Assembly: GCF_018320785.1 (NCBI RefSeq)
Contig: NC_054885.1
Coordinates: 8,134,921 to 8,198,920 of the forward strand
DNA from: Cheilinus undulatus
Taxonomy: Eukaryota > Chordata > Actinopteri > Labriformes > Labridae
Length of the DNA stretch: 64,000 nt
Direction of reading: 5' to 3'
The translations under genes were made by a program, and so were the position numbers. The notes under the pieces were generated by a model that made no database searches, was not told the DNA's origin, and saw only the letters and a program-made list of their open reading frames with translations. Shown piece after piece: positions 34,671-46,345 of this stretch. Position 1 is the first letter of the stretch; each line of letters begins with the position of its first letter.

Positions 34671-36801
34671 CACCTGGGACTCCTCGTACCTTCCTCTGTA
34701 ACAGACTACTCTTCATTCATTTCAAGTTCAAACAGAGTTTATTTAAAGCTTTACAGTTTCTCCTTTGAGAAAATCTGCAATCTCTCTTTGGTGGTTAATC
34801 AAACTTTATAATATCAGCTAGATTATTAATAATTAAACCAAAAAGAGCAAGGACAAGAAAAACATAACTGCGTAATATGCTAATAATAATAATATTTTAA
34901 AAAGCTAAACTGTTGTTTTTCACACATCAGCACCTGGGACAAGATGCAAGGACCTGATGACCTTTCACTTCCTGAGTGTCATATTCTGTTTAAACACACG
35001 ATGGCAGCAGAGATCTGAGACCTCAGCTCTGCTATAACCAGCTCTGACCTGATTCTGAACTGTGCTCTTATTTCAACCCACCACCACTCCAACATCTACC
35101 TACCAACATCAACCCAGACGTCCCTCTACCAGCAACATTGTCCAGCTCCTCCAAGAGATTTAAAGAAGCTACCAGGGAGGATGGGATATATAATCACTCA
35201 GTCCAGTTCTGTCTCAGACTCCTCTTAATTTAACCTGAAAAAAAACATTCAAAAGAATCATACAGCTCAACTATGTATTTTAAAATCAAATTTTTAATTT
35301 AAAATTAATTTTAATTTGAAATAAAAAATAGAAATAAACAAAGAAATAAAAAAATATTTAGAAATAAACAAAGAAAAGAAGAAAATGCTAACAATATAAG
35401 AAGCCCCCGAGCTAGCCAGATGTGGCCTTTGTTTTTTTTTGTTTTTTGTTTTTTGTTTTTAATTTCCTTTTAATTTAATATAAAAATAAATATAAAAAAT
35501 AATTAAAACATATGTACAGTGCAACCAGACACAATCTATTTTATTTTGAAAATTGGAAGCATTTCTGTCATGATCCAGGTTCTGGTTTGTTAGGTTATGA
35601 GTTTTTCTAGTGTATTTCCTGTGTTCAGTTTTGATCCCTCGTGTTTTCCTTGTTCTGTGATTTCCATGTTTTTAGTTTTACTCTGTATTTAGGCTTCCTA
35701 GTTTGTATATTTCTGGTGTTTAGTTCTTAGGTGTTTTTTGTAGTCCTTGTGTTTCTGTGTATTTTGTGCTTCATGTTTAGGTTATTCCCTGTGTTTTATG
35801 TTGAGTTACTCCTTGTATTTCATGTCTAGTTTATTCCTTGTTTCATGTTCAGTTTTTACTCCTTGTGTTTTATGTTTAGTTAATTCCCTGTTTCATGTTT
35901 AGTTTCCCTGTGCTTCTTGTTTAGTTATTCCATGTTTTAGATTTACTCCCTGTGTTTTATGTTCAGTTTTCCTCCCTGTGTTTTAGTTTCCCTCCTTGTG
36001 TTTGGTTCTGAGTTTCCTTTGTTCAGCTTCTAGTGTTTAGTTTTGTCATTCAGTCCTCGTGTGCTTCTTGTGTTAGGCCCCATGTTTCCTGTTTTATTTT
36101 GTAGTTGCCTTCCCTTGTGTGTGATTCCAGTTTTGCTTCCTGCCTGAGTTTCCCTCCACTTTGATTATCCTCACCAGTTTCACCTGTGTATCCTTACCCA
36201 CACCTGTCTCTCATAGTGCAGTCACTCCCAGTGTATTTAGTCTCTGTGTCTCCCTGTGTCTGTGTTGGTTCATTAGATGTCTTCCTCGTGCCTGTTACTC
36301 CTCGTGCTTCTCCCCATGATCTTTCTTCGTGCTTCTTTTTGGATTTAGTTTGTTTCATGGACTTTGGTTTTGTAGTAAGTTATTTTGTTTGTTAATTAAA
36401 TCAGTCTTTTATTTTATCTGCATTTTGGGTCCTCCGTTTTGAGTTTTGCCTGAACCTGACAATTTCTTCCTAATCTGAATCTTAATAAGAACATGAACCT
36501 AAACAAAGTATTATAAAATGTGAACAAAATAAGAAGCTCAAAAACTAGCCAGATGTAGTCTATTATTTAAATAATCAGAAATATTTTCTTTCAACTCCAT
36601 ATGAAAAAAAAAGATATTTTAAAAAACAAAACAAACATAAAGTGTAAACAGACACAATCTATTTTTATTTGATAACGGAAACATTTCCTCTTACATTTAT
36701 ATAAAAAATATAATAAAATAAACAAAGAAAATAATTTGTGAACAAAATTAGAAGCTCACGAGCTTGCCAGATGTGTTCTTTTATTTTGAAAATTAGAAGT
36801 A

Positions 36802-36905
36802 CAGTGCTTAACAAATGTATTAGACCACCTGTCATATTTGCCTCAGAGACCATCCAGCATCATGAAGTGCTTTAATGCGGACTCTTTCATTTTCAGTCAG
36901 CTCTT
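36802..36905. mobile_element. Partial Tc1/mariner-type MITE
   Basis: It starts TACAGTGCTTAACAAATG and follows the 15.7-kb MITE family for about 100 bases, then is truncated. Confidence 0.65.
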
Positions 36906-37017
36906 GATTTTTATTTTTTACTAACTACTTTTTAACATCAAATTAGGAGGAAATACTCCTAATCTTCAAAATAAAAGACCACATCTGGCTAGGCCTTGAA
37001 CTTCTAATTAATGAAAG

Positions 37018-37062
<45 letters not shown>

Positions 37063-37065
<3 letters not shown>

Positions 37066-37408
37066 TGCTTAACAAATTTATTAGACCACCTGTCATATTT
37101 GTCTCAGAGACCATCCAGCATCATGAAGTGCTTTAATGCAGACTCTTTCATTTCAGTGAGCTCTCCACGTTTTACCATTTTGAACAGGAATGAGGGATTT
37201 CAAATTGAATTCACTCAAATTTGAGCCGGCTCACTGGGCTTCTCTGAGAAGTCAGAAATGAATCAAGCCTTACATTCAACCACTAAAACTATTTTTTCTG
37301 TTCAGGAATGCAAGTAAATAACTATAATTTGACATATGAATCAAGAAATATTAATGTGCTTTAATATTTTTTCAGTTTTTTATAAATCAGTAAATTTTTT
37401 AAGCACTG
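37063..37408. mobile_element. Tc1/mariner-type MITE next to a (TA)n tract
   Basis: The left end is CAGTGCTTAACAAATTTATT after TA, and the right end is shortened (taaattttttaagcactg, then TA). A (TA)n tract lies immediately to the left (about 37034-37061). No coding content. Confidence 0.75.
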
Positions 37409-38450
37409 TATTTCCTCTTAATATAATATGAAAAATAGATTAAAAAAAAAAAACAAAGTATAAACAGACAATCTATTTTTACTGTGAAAACTGGAAGCAT
37501 TACTCTTAATTTAATATAAAACAAAAACAATGTATATAAAGACAAACAAAGAAAAAAAAATGTGGAAAAAATTAGAAGCTCACAAGGTTTCCAGATGTTC
37601 TTTTGTTGACAAAATTAGAAGCATTTCTTTCTAATTCAACATGGAAAAAAAAACATAAAAAAAAAAAATCAAAACAAACAAACATATGTCACAACCAGAC
37701 ACAATCAATTTTTATTTTGAAAATTGGAAGCATAGGAGTATTTCCTCCTAATTTGATATGAAAAAGTAGTTATTAGAAAAAAATCAAAAGATTCATACAG
37801 AGCAAAAAGATGCAATCTATTTTCGTTTTGAACAAGACAAGGTAAAATAGCTAGTATATGGCTGACATGGCAGAAATGCTTGACTGGCAGAGTGATTTGT
37901 CGTTGTTGTTCTTTTTTGTGAGCCAAATTTATTGTGGCTACTTAAATGTACATAGCTAAATGCTGTCCTCTCTGTCTCTCCTCTTAATAAACTCTTCTCT
38001 GTGTATGAAACACTACTGACACATGTGTCAGACTTCACTGAAAGAGACAGACAGTGTCACTGGAGATTAATTTTTTTGGCAGATTTAAGTTAATGGTAGT
38101 AAGTTTAAAATCAAATCAAATCACTAACTGTTATTGAAGGGTTTATTCTAAAAAAATAAATAAAAACTGCAGCAGGTTTCATGTACAGTCCTAATTCTCC
38201 TCAGACAGGTGTGTAAGGGTCTTTATTTGTGTAAAATTAAGCTGAATTTCTACTTTGGTATTCCTATCCCTTTTTTTTTATCCGTAAATGATCAAAAAAC
38301 AGCACATTTATCAAATTCCCTGCAAATAAAGACGTGTCAAATGTTTAAGTAGCGTTCTTTTAACAAGGCAAATGTGAGGATTTTAACATTTATTTGTTCC
38401 CCATAAACATTTACTATTAAGGGAATATTCACCAAATATTTTTTTACATT

Positions 38451-39190
38451 GCACACACCCCGGCTCACACGGGTGACACAGACACACACAGCTGGAGCGC
38501 ACACACACAGCTCTGACGCGCTGGTCCTCTGTGGTCAGAGAGGAGTTTTAAGAGGAGGAAGTTCTGCTGTTTATCCTCCAGTATTCTGAAGCTTTTGCCC
38601 TCAACAGATAGAAGCCTGAGGTCTTTGGTCTGCTGGACTCTGTCACCGTGTCACAGAAGAGCGGCAACCTCGTTTTCTGTCGCAGAAAGCTTTCCGTGTT
38701 GCTCTCAGCATTAACTGTGATGAAGAGATGTGTTGGTCTGGCTCAGTCCGAGCTAACGTTCGGCTAGCAGCCTCTGTATACAAGCACAACAAGTAACCCT
38801 TTCTTCCTTTGACTATAACACACCCACACTGTAGCGGTTTGGCAGAGGAGCGAAAACACCCTTTCTGTCACAGAAAGCTTTGTGACTTAGTCAGAACTAG
38901 CCAGGGTACACAAGCACTCACACAAGAAGTTACTTTTCCCTCCTCAACTATCACATAGTCATGCCAAAGCAGGTCAGAAGAGGAGTAAAAAACATCTTTA
39001 CCAACATGAAAAGCTTATAGGGTTGTTTTTTATTCTTCGTCATACAGAAATTTGGCCCAGTTCTGGTGAAACAGAGGCTAAAGCTAATTTATGTCTGAGT
39101 ATTTAGAGCAGTGGAGGTACCATTAGAGGGCTTTCAGTCCCCCTAAACCCTGCCCACAGCACAACTCCGTATGTATGCTCTAGTTAACAC
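38451..39190. other. GC-richer sequence, no gene assigned
   Basis: It contains several words repeated again at 41080-41560, such as 'gagctaacg', 'aaaacatctt' and 'gaaagcttt'. It may be an old flank of the promoter cassette at 41.6 kb. No open frame of note. Confidence 0.35.
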
Positions 39191-39199
39191 AGTGGAGGC

Positions 39200-39730
39200 A
39201 GCCATTGGCAACACCATTCAGTCCAAGCAAATGCAACTCTGTCATGTTAGGGCTTTGGAAGTAGGGCTGAAAAGAAATAAACAAACACGGATGTCTGTCC
39301 ATGCCTCTTGCTGTCCCTCCACAACAGGCTGTCCTGGCATGCATTACAGGTGCAGCAAAAACCATAAAACAAGGGAAAGACTCAGGATGAAATCCTGGCT
39401 GGAATAAAGCTACAGTTGTGATTATGGTTGCGTACTATGAAAGTACATATGATCCAGCTAGTGATGTTACCCAGTCTGCTTGCTCTCATTGGTTGTTGTT
39501 GTGGGTACTCAATATGAGGCACTACAACCTAGAATCATAAATGTCAAAGGTGTTTGGCATCTATGATCCGGGTCTGGGTGGCTACGACGTGATTTGGAGC
39601 AGTGAAACAATCATGTCAACAACACACACATTAGGATTATTCAGATAAATAATCAATTGTGACGAGGTTTCACTCAGGATGATCATTGGGGGAGGCAAGT
39701 CTTGCCTCGAATCAGTAAAATGCTATAGTA
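39200..39730. mobile_element. Degraded copy of the 21.97-kb MITE
   Basis: It shares 'acacggatgtctgtcc', 'aaatcctggctggaataaagc' and 'gctctcattggttgttg' with 21969-22609 and 49293-49907. The left terminal repeat is not preserved. Confidence 0.6.
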
Positions 39731-39792
39731 ACCTCGAAGACAGCTGGTGTTTCTCATTTAAAAAGATAAAAAAACATGTACTGCTATAAGTC

Positions 39793-40609
39793 TTGATGAA
39801 GGGTGGTAAACTGGACTGGACTGATAACACCACTGCACTTTATAAAAAAGGTCAGAGCAGACTCCATCTGCTCAGGAGGCTGAGGTCTTTTGGGGTGCAG
39901 GGCGCACTCCTGAAGACCTTCTATGACTCTGTCGTGGCCTCGGCCATCTTCTACGGCGTGGTCTGCTGGGGGAGCAGCATCACAGCAGCTGACAGGAAGA
40001 GGCTGGACAAACTGATAAAGAAAGGCCAGCTCTGTCCTGGGATGCCCTCTGGAACCTGTGGAGGAGGTGGGAGAGAGGAGAATGACAGCCAAGCTGTCCT
40101 CCATGATGGACAATGTCACCCACCCTCTCCAACACACACTCACTGCTCTAAGGAGCTCCATTAGTGACAGGATGATCCACCCAAAGTGTGTGAAGGAGAG
40201 GTATCGCCTTCCTTCCTGCAGCTGTTAGACTCCACAGCAGAAACTGCTCAAAGTAACTGTGCAATAACTAATTTATATGTATAATCTACACATTTGTATA
40301 TATATGTGTATATAGGTGTACGTATAAATATCTCCACACACCTAGTTTGTAATATATCCAACCTGTACATAACTGTTTGTAAATACTATTAATAACTTGT
40401 AAGTTGACATTTTTATATTCCATACTTTGGTATTTTTTTTATTTATTAGTGCTCTTGAAAACTACTTTTATTTGTCCTCTATCTCCATTGTGCTTCTGGC
40501 CTGCTTTGTCTAAGAAAACCTTTTGCTGCTGTAAATTTGAATTTCCCCTTGTGCGACTAATAAAGGAATATCTTATCTTATCTCATCTTATCTTATCTTA
40601 TCTTATCTT
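39793..40609 (+). pseudogene. L2-like LINE 3' end
   Basis: The frame gives LDWTDNTTALYKKGQSRLHL, then FYGVVCWGSS and DRKRLDKLIKK, the C-terminal region of L2-group reverse transcriptase. A frameshift follows near 40030, and a stop in the original frame falls at 40226-40228. The tail is an (ATCTT)n tract at 40571-40609, typical of the 3' end of fish L2 elements. It is 5'-truncated. Confidence 0.85.
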
Positions 40610-40619
40610 AATGTAAATC

Positions 40620-41570
40620 AAAACAAGACTAGGTTAAAGCTTAGTTTATGGCTGACCGCAACTATCTGGGATGCCTGTTGAAATGCCTGACTGAATAGTG
40701 TGTTCTGTCAGAGTGATTCTTTTTTGAAATGTGTAATTGTGCTGTCCTTACTGTCTGTGGGTTGAGAATTAAAGGACCCTAAAATTTTAAAACAAAAAGC
40801 CCTGTCAGCAGCAAACAGCTAACCTGACTTGCCAGATAGACTGTTCCACACATCCATTGCATGACTACATTTCACATTCATCTGGGACAGCTCCCATAGA
40901 AAGCATTTGGGAAGGGCAAGGGCTTTTCCAAAATCCTCAAAAGGTTATTGGAGGAATGTTCTGTCACATTCATGCTCAGCTCTTGAGCTACAGGGCTACC
41001 GCTGACGAGATTTGCTAATGGTGGAGCTTCTCTGTGAATAAAACGAATGCCAAGGCCAGTCAGGAGATGTGCAAAAACATCTTGTGCCAAGACAAGCTTT
41101 CAGTGTGGCTCTATGCTGTTGTTAAACTGCCGCTTTCCTACAGCTATATCCGAGCTAACGGCTACCACGGCAGCAGCCACTAAATATAGCAGCAAAAACC
41201 CACCCATAATGATCACAAACCTGCACCCAAGCAGACCGGAAGAGGAGTGAAAAACATCTTTTGTGTCAGGAAAAGCTTTAAAATTGTTCTCTGCCCTTGT
41301 TTAAATAAAGACACTTTCATTTCTGACAAAACTGCTGCTGTGGCTTAGTCTTATCAAATCACTCCATTAGCAGCCATTGAATATAACCACACAACATCAA
41401 CTAACTCTTTTTCCTGTAACTATCACACACTCATGCCGAAGCAGGTCAGAAGAAAAGTGAAAACATCTTTCACATCATGAAAAAGCTTTGTGTTGTTTTT
41501 ATTAACTTCATACACAAACATGGCCCAGTTAATGGACCAACAACTTTGTCTTTGACTGTAGCACATCATG
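40620..41570. other. Flank of the promoter triplication, no gene
   Basis: Sequence at 40615-40700 (aagactaggttaaag...ctgaccgcaactatctgggatgcctg) recurs at the end of each unit of the array (about 42580-42645 and 43670-43735). The region 40830-41000 is a copy of the interspersed element at 6275-6440. The rest is unassigned. Confidence 0.5.
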
Positions 41571-41860
41571 AGCTCTATTTCCACATATCTGCTCTGATAT
41601 CTACTGGACTCACCATAACAAACATTACAACAACATAGATGAACAGGAACATTCAGAGACACATTATCAACAGTTAACAGCTTGCTCTGAATCTGGGAAA
41701 CTACGCCTCTACTGTTCTGGGAGAAAGCGAAAGTATCTGAGTTTCCTCTAAATGGCCTGCTTAAAAGAATAAACATGCCCTAAAAGGAAATGTGTAGCAA
41801 AAAAACACAGCCCATGTGAAGAGGCAAGAATCTCTAAATCAGTCAGATAACAAAATCATT
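41571..41860 (+). promoter_or_regulatory. Cassette 3: ISRE-bearing promoter
   Basis: GAAAGCGAAA lies at 41723-41732, directly after TTCTGGGA. It matches the ISRE core and is homologous to cassette 1 throughout. Confidence 0.55.
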
Positions 41861-41968
41861 CGCAGACAGAGCTTACTCTGGATTTGACCAGTCTGTAAAT
41901 CCAGCAGAAAGTGTGTTTGGCAGCTGATTCTACCCACACTTTACAACACAAAAGGCTTTCATTAAAAG
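41861..41968 (+). other. Putative non-coding first exon (cassette 3)
   Basis: Homologous to the first exon of cassettes 1 and 2. It ends CATTAAAAG|GTAAGAG with GT at 41969-41970. Confidence 0.45.
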
Positions 41969-42346
41969 GTAAGAGACCTAAAGTTCTCTCCCGTGTACGT
42001 TTTTGATGCTATAAAATCCTGTGATTTATCAGATCATCCTCAAACACTTTATCTGAATACACACTTTTCACATTTAATGTACTTTGGAATTAAAGAGCCA
42101 GAGTATAACAAGATTATAACATAAAGACCTCAGTTATGCAGACAGAAAAAATATGTTTTTCTCAGAGAAGCCCAGTGAGCCGGCTCAAATTTGGGTGAAT
42201 TCAATTTGAAATTCCTCATTCCTGTTCAAAATGGTAAAATGTGGAGAGCTGACTGAAATGAATGAGTCCGCATTAAAGCACTTCATGATGCTGGACGGTC
42301 TCTGAGACAAATATGACAGGTGGTCTAATAAATTTGTTAAGCACTG

Positions 42347-42393
<47 letters not shown>

Positions 42394-42667
42394 TTATATA
42401 TATATTTTTTTTTTTCTTTCATAAATTAGAAGTTCAAGGCCTTGCCAGATGTGGTCTTTTATTTTGAAGATTAGGAGTATTTCCTCCTAATTTGATGTTA
42501 AAAAGTAGTTTGTAAAAAACAAAAATCAAAGGAAACATACAGAGCAAATAGATGCAATCTATTTTCATTTTCAACAAGACTAGGTTAAAGTCTACTTTAT
42601 GGCTGACCGCAACTATCTGGGATGCCTGTTGGAATACCTGACTGAACTAAAAGTTTAAAACAACATG

Positions 42668-42955
42668 AGCTCTACTTCCACATATCTGCTCTGATATCTA
42701 CTGGACTCACCATAACAAACATTACAACAACATAGATGAACAGGAACATTCAGAGACACATTATCAACAGTTAACAGCTTGTTCTGAATCTGGGAAACTA
42801 CGCCTCTACTGTTCTGGGAGAAAGCGAAAGTATCTGAGTTTCCTCTAAATGGCCTGCTTAAAAGAATAAACATGCCCTAAAAGGAAATGTGTAGCAAAAA
42901 AACACAGCCCATGTGAAGAGGCAAGAATCTCTAAATCAGTCAGATAACAAAATCA
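42668..42955 (+). promoter_or_regulatory. Cassette 4: ISRE-bearing promoter
   Basis: GAAAGCGAAA lies at 42820-42829. This is the second tandem copy. Confidence 0.55.
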
Positions 42956-43065
42956 TTCACAGACAGAGCTTACTCTGGATTTGACCAGTCTGTAAATCCA
43001 GCAGAAAGTGTGTTTGGCAGCTGATTCTACCCACACTTTACAACACAAAAGGCTTTCATTAAAAG
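42956..43065 (+). other. Putative non-coding first exon (cassette 4)
   Basis: Same exon as cassette 3, with donor GT at 43066-43067. Confidence 0.45.
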
Positions 43066-43443
43066 GTAAGAGACCTAAAGTTCTCTCCCGTGTACGTTTT
43101 TGATGCTATAAAATCCTGTGATTTATCAGATCATCCTCAAACACTTTATCTGAATACACACTTTTCACATTTAATGTACTTTGGAATTAAAGAGCCAGAG
43201 TATAACAAGATTATAACATAAAGACCTCAGTTATGCAGACAGAAAAAATATGTTTTTCTCAGAGAAGCCCAGTGAGCCGGCTCAAATTTGGGTGAATTCA
43301 ATTTGAAATTCCTCATTCCTGTTCAAAATGGTAAAATGTGGAGAGCTGACTGAAATGAATGAGTCCGCATTAAAGCACTTCATGATGCTGGACGGTCTCT
43401 GAGACAAATATGACAGGTGGTCTAATAAATTTGTTAAGCACTG

Positions 43444-43486
<43 letters not shown>

Positions 43487-43761
43487 TTATATATATATAT
43501 ATTTTTTTTCTTTCATAAATTAGAAGTTCAAGGCCTTGCCAGATGTGGTCTTTTATTTTGAAGATTAGGAGTATTTCCTCCTAATTTGATGTTAAAAAGT
43601 AGTTTGTAAAAAACAAAAATCAAAGGAAACATACAGAGCAAATAGATGCAATCTATTTTCATTTTCAACAAGACTAGGTTAAAGTCTACTTTATGGCTGA
43701 CCGCAACTATCTGGGATGCCTGTTGGAATACCTGACTGAACTAAAAGTTTAAAACAACATG

Positions 43762-44049
43762 AGCTCTACTTCCACATATCTGCTCTGATATCTACTGGAC
43801 TCACCATAACAAACATTACAACAACATAGATGAACAGGAACATTCAGAGACACATTATCAACAGTTAACAGCTTGTTCTGAATCTGGGAAACTACGCCTC
43901 TACTGTTCTGGGAGAAAGCGAAAGTATCTGAGTTTCCTCTAAATGGCCTGCTTAAAAGAATAAACATGCCCTAAAAGGAAATTCATAGCAAAAAAACACA
44001 GCCCATGTGAAGAGGCAAGAATCTCTAAATCAGTCAGATAACAAAATCA
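43762..44049 (+). promoter_or_regulatory. Cassette 5: ISRE-bearing promoter, nearest to gene C
   Basis: GAAAGCGAAA lies at 43914-43923. It is the third tandem copy and the nearest cassette upstream of gene C (start codon 55618). Confidence 0.55.
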
Positions 44050-44159
44050 TTCACAGACAGAGCTTACTCTGGATTTGACCAGTCTGTAAATCCAGCAGAA
44101 AGTGTGTTTGGCAGCTGATTCTACCCACACTTTACAACACAAAAGGCTTTCATTAAAAG
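44050..44159 (+). other. Putative non-coding first exon (cassette 5)
   Basis: Same exon, with donor GT at 44160-44161. Splicing to the gene C acceptor at 55580-55581 would make a first intron of about 11.4 kb. Confidence 0.45.
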
Positions 44160-44455
44160 GTAAGAGACCTAAAGTTCTCTCCCGTGTACATTTTTGATGC
44201 TATAAAATCCTGTGATTTATCAGATCATCCTCAAACACTTTATCTGAATACACACTTTTCACATTTAATGTACTTTGGGTTTAAAGAGCCAGAGTATAAC
44301 AAGATTATAACATAAAGACCTCAGTTATGCAGACAGAAAAAAGATGTTTTTTTTTTATTCTATTTGTCTGCTGGTGAATTTTAAACTATACTAGAAATAA
44401 TACCAAACATAGCTTGTACATATCTAAATTGAAACTGTGATACGTAGCAAATATA

Positions 44456-45000
44456 CAGTGCTTAACAAATTTATTAGACCACCCTAACCCTAACCAAAGT
44501 AAAGGTTTATGCCACAGCTGCCCTAAATTAACAACATGGGTCATTACCAAAATCATTGTTTATGTTTCTGCAATGATTAATACACCAATATGTAGAAGCT
44601 CTTTAACCCAAATCATATTTTTAATGCTAAAATAGAATTATTTTTGTTATCCATGAATTTTCAAATTTACTTATTTACAAAAAACTGAAAAAATAGTAAA
44701 GCACATTATTATTTCTTGATTCATATGTCAAATTAGTTATTTACTTGCATTCCTAAGGAGAAAAATAAGGTTTAGTGGTTGAATGTTATGCTTGATTCAT
44801 TTCTGACTTCTCAGAGAAGCCCAGTGAGCTGGCTCAAATTTGGGTGAATTCAGTTTGAAATTCCTCATTCCTGTTCAAAATGGTAAAACGTGGAGAGCTC
44901 ACTGAAAATGAAAGAGAGAATCCGCATTAAAGCACTTCATGATGCTGAATGGTCTCTGAGACAAATATGACAAGTGGTCTAATAAATTTGTTAAGCACTG
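44456..45000. mobile_element. Full-length Tc1/mariner-type MITE
   Basis: CAGTGCTTAACAAATTTATT at the left and AATAAATTTGTTAAGCACTG at the right are perfect inverted ends. They are flanked by TA at 44454-44455 and 45001-45002. Length 545 bases, no coding frame. It is the reference copy for the partial ones at 15.7, 36.8, 37.1, 42.2 and 43.3 kb. Confidence 0.92.
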
Positions 45001-45355
45001 TATTTATTGTTGTATGTAATGTGTCATTCCCGTACACGGAGAGGAAAGCTAACCAAAGTCAACACTGTTGTTGTGTAAGCATTCTTGGTCTATAAAGCTG
45101 ATTTTGTGTTCAAGCCTTCTCTGGCCCCAGGACACTATGGCTGCTGACTTCTGTAGGGTCAGGAATGCATCTCAGTCATCTCACATGCACATTTGCACAA
45201 AGTAATGTAGTAACTGTAACTAAAATTACTGTGGTGAAATGCCTCACCTCACATGCACATGAGCACTAATAGATCATACTAACTGTAATGTAAAGTACTG
45301 TAGCAAGTAACCTATTACCATACTAATTAGTAATGTAATCTATGTGCTGTACTGA

Positions 45356-46345
45356 GATGTACACCTCACTTCATATGCACATTTTGCACAAATAAAATGA
45401 ATGAATGTTATGTCATGTAAAGCTGTGCACAGCCTTGCATATTATATTCTTGGATCATGTGTAGTCAGCACTCTAGCACCCTTTACACATCTTGCAACCA
45501 TACTATTAACACACACAGACCCGTATCTACTGGAAAACAGTAACAATGCAGTTACACATTTGTTTGGGTCATATTGAAATCATTAATCTTCTCTTGTAGA
45601 CAGTGCTGTACTCAGATGTTGAAGTAAAGAATATTATCATTGTAACTCAGATACTGTGAGAAGCCTCTCTCACCTTAAGCACATTTAGCACAAATAAAAT
45701 TAATGAAAGGATCTGAACTTATATAAAGGTACTCAGACCCTTACATATTGTATACTTCAGATCATGTGTAGTCAGCATTCTAGCACCCTTTGCACTAGGG
45801 AGTATTGGCAAGAACCTCACGATACGATACACATCACGATACTTGGGTCACGATACGATAGTATCAAGATATATCAGGATATCATGATATTGTGATATAT
45901 TGCGATATTCTACACAGTTAGCTAAGAAAAATATGGAGATGATGTACATGTAAATCACACCATACTTTGGTGGTGTTCCTGCTATATTTCACGGCAGCAA
46001 GACAGAGCTTGCAAACAACATTTCCTTTCTTTAACTTGCTGTTTGTGCTCCCACAAACATGTGAGCAAGTCGTATTTTACTAACAACTCAGCTAAAATAT
46101 GAATTTTTATTTTTTACCAAAAAAATAGATATTAAGAGTTGAAGTATTGATTTTGTATCGGATGTCAAACTATTGGGACATATTGCTGTATCGATATTTT
46201 TTCACAGCTCTACTTTGCCCATCTTGTAACCATGCTATCAACATACACAGACCTGTATGTACTGGAAAACAGTAACAGAGTAGTTGCACATTTGCTTGGG
46301 CCATATTCAAATCATATGTCTTCTGTTGTAAACAGTGCTATAAGT
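45356..46345. repeat. Local tandem duplication, second copy carrying an insertion
   Basis: The block 'atcatgtgtagtcagca.tctagcaccctt' through 'cagtaaca..g.agttgcacatttg..tggg.catatt' occurs at about 45430-45610. It recurs at about 45745-46340, where it is split by the element 45796-46212. Confidence 0.8.
45796..46212. mobile_element. hAT-like non-autonomous element (GATACGATA type)
   Basis: An 8-base target duplication is visible, CTTTGCAC (45788-45795) and CTTTGCCC (46213-46220). Ends TAGGGAGT and AGCTCTA are weak inverted repeats. The inside is the 'cacgatacgatagtatcaagatat' type repeat common in fish. The unfilled first copy of the local duplication confirms the boundaries. Confidence 0.7.

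Larger units (their letters stand above)
34671..38450. repeat. AT-rich repeat field between genes B and C
   Basis: Diverged copies of a unit (…gccagatgtg.tcttttattttgaaaatt.gaag…tttcct…taattt.atat…) recur from about 35270 to 37820. The same unit is seen at 42400-42560 and 43500-43660. A T/G-rich element (about 35575-36465, 'gtcatgatccaggttctgg' to 'cctgaacctgacaa') is embedded. No coding gene is seen. Confidence 0.5.
41571..43761 (+). repeat. Tandem array of the promoter cassette, units 1 and 2 (about 1.1 kb each)
   Basis: Unit 1 is 41571-42667 (1097 bases) and unit 2 is 42668-43761 (1094 bases). They are almost identical. Each holds the ISRE promoter, the non-coding exon, about 180 bases of intron start, the right part of the 15.7-kb MITE family, a (TA)n tract, and a copy of the AT-rich 'gccagatgtggtc' unit. 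Very low divergence implies recent amplification or gene conversion. Confidence 0.92.
43762..44400 (+). repeat. Unit 3 of the promoter array (keeps the ancestral downstream flank)
   Basis: It is nearly identical to units 1-2 up to about 44340. It then continues into 'ctatttgtctgctggtgaattttaaact', the flank that also follows cassette 2 at 15340. The last unit therefore preserves the original junction. Units 1-2 are joined to a truncated MITE instead. Confidence 0.9.

Noticed and set aside
34955..34975. Inverted ISRE-like TTTCACTTCC
   Set aside because: It lacks the second GAAA at the required spacing.
39793..40164. A 123-codon + strand frame as a host gene
   Set aside because: Its sequence is the C-terminal region of an L2-like reverse transcriptase with a frameshift and an (ATCTT)n tail.
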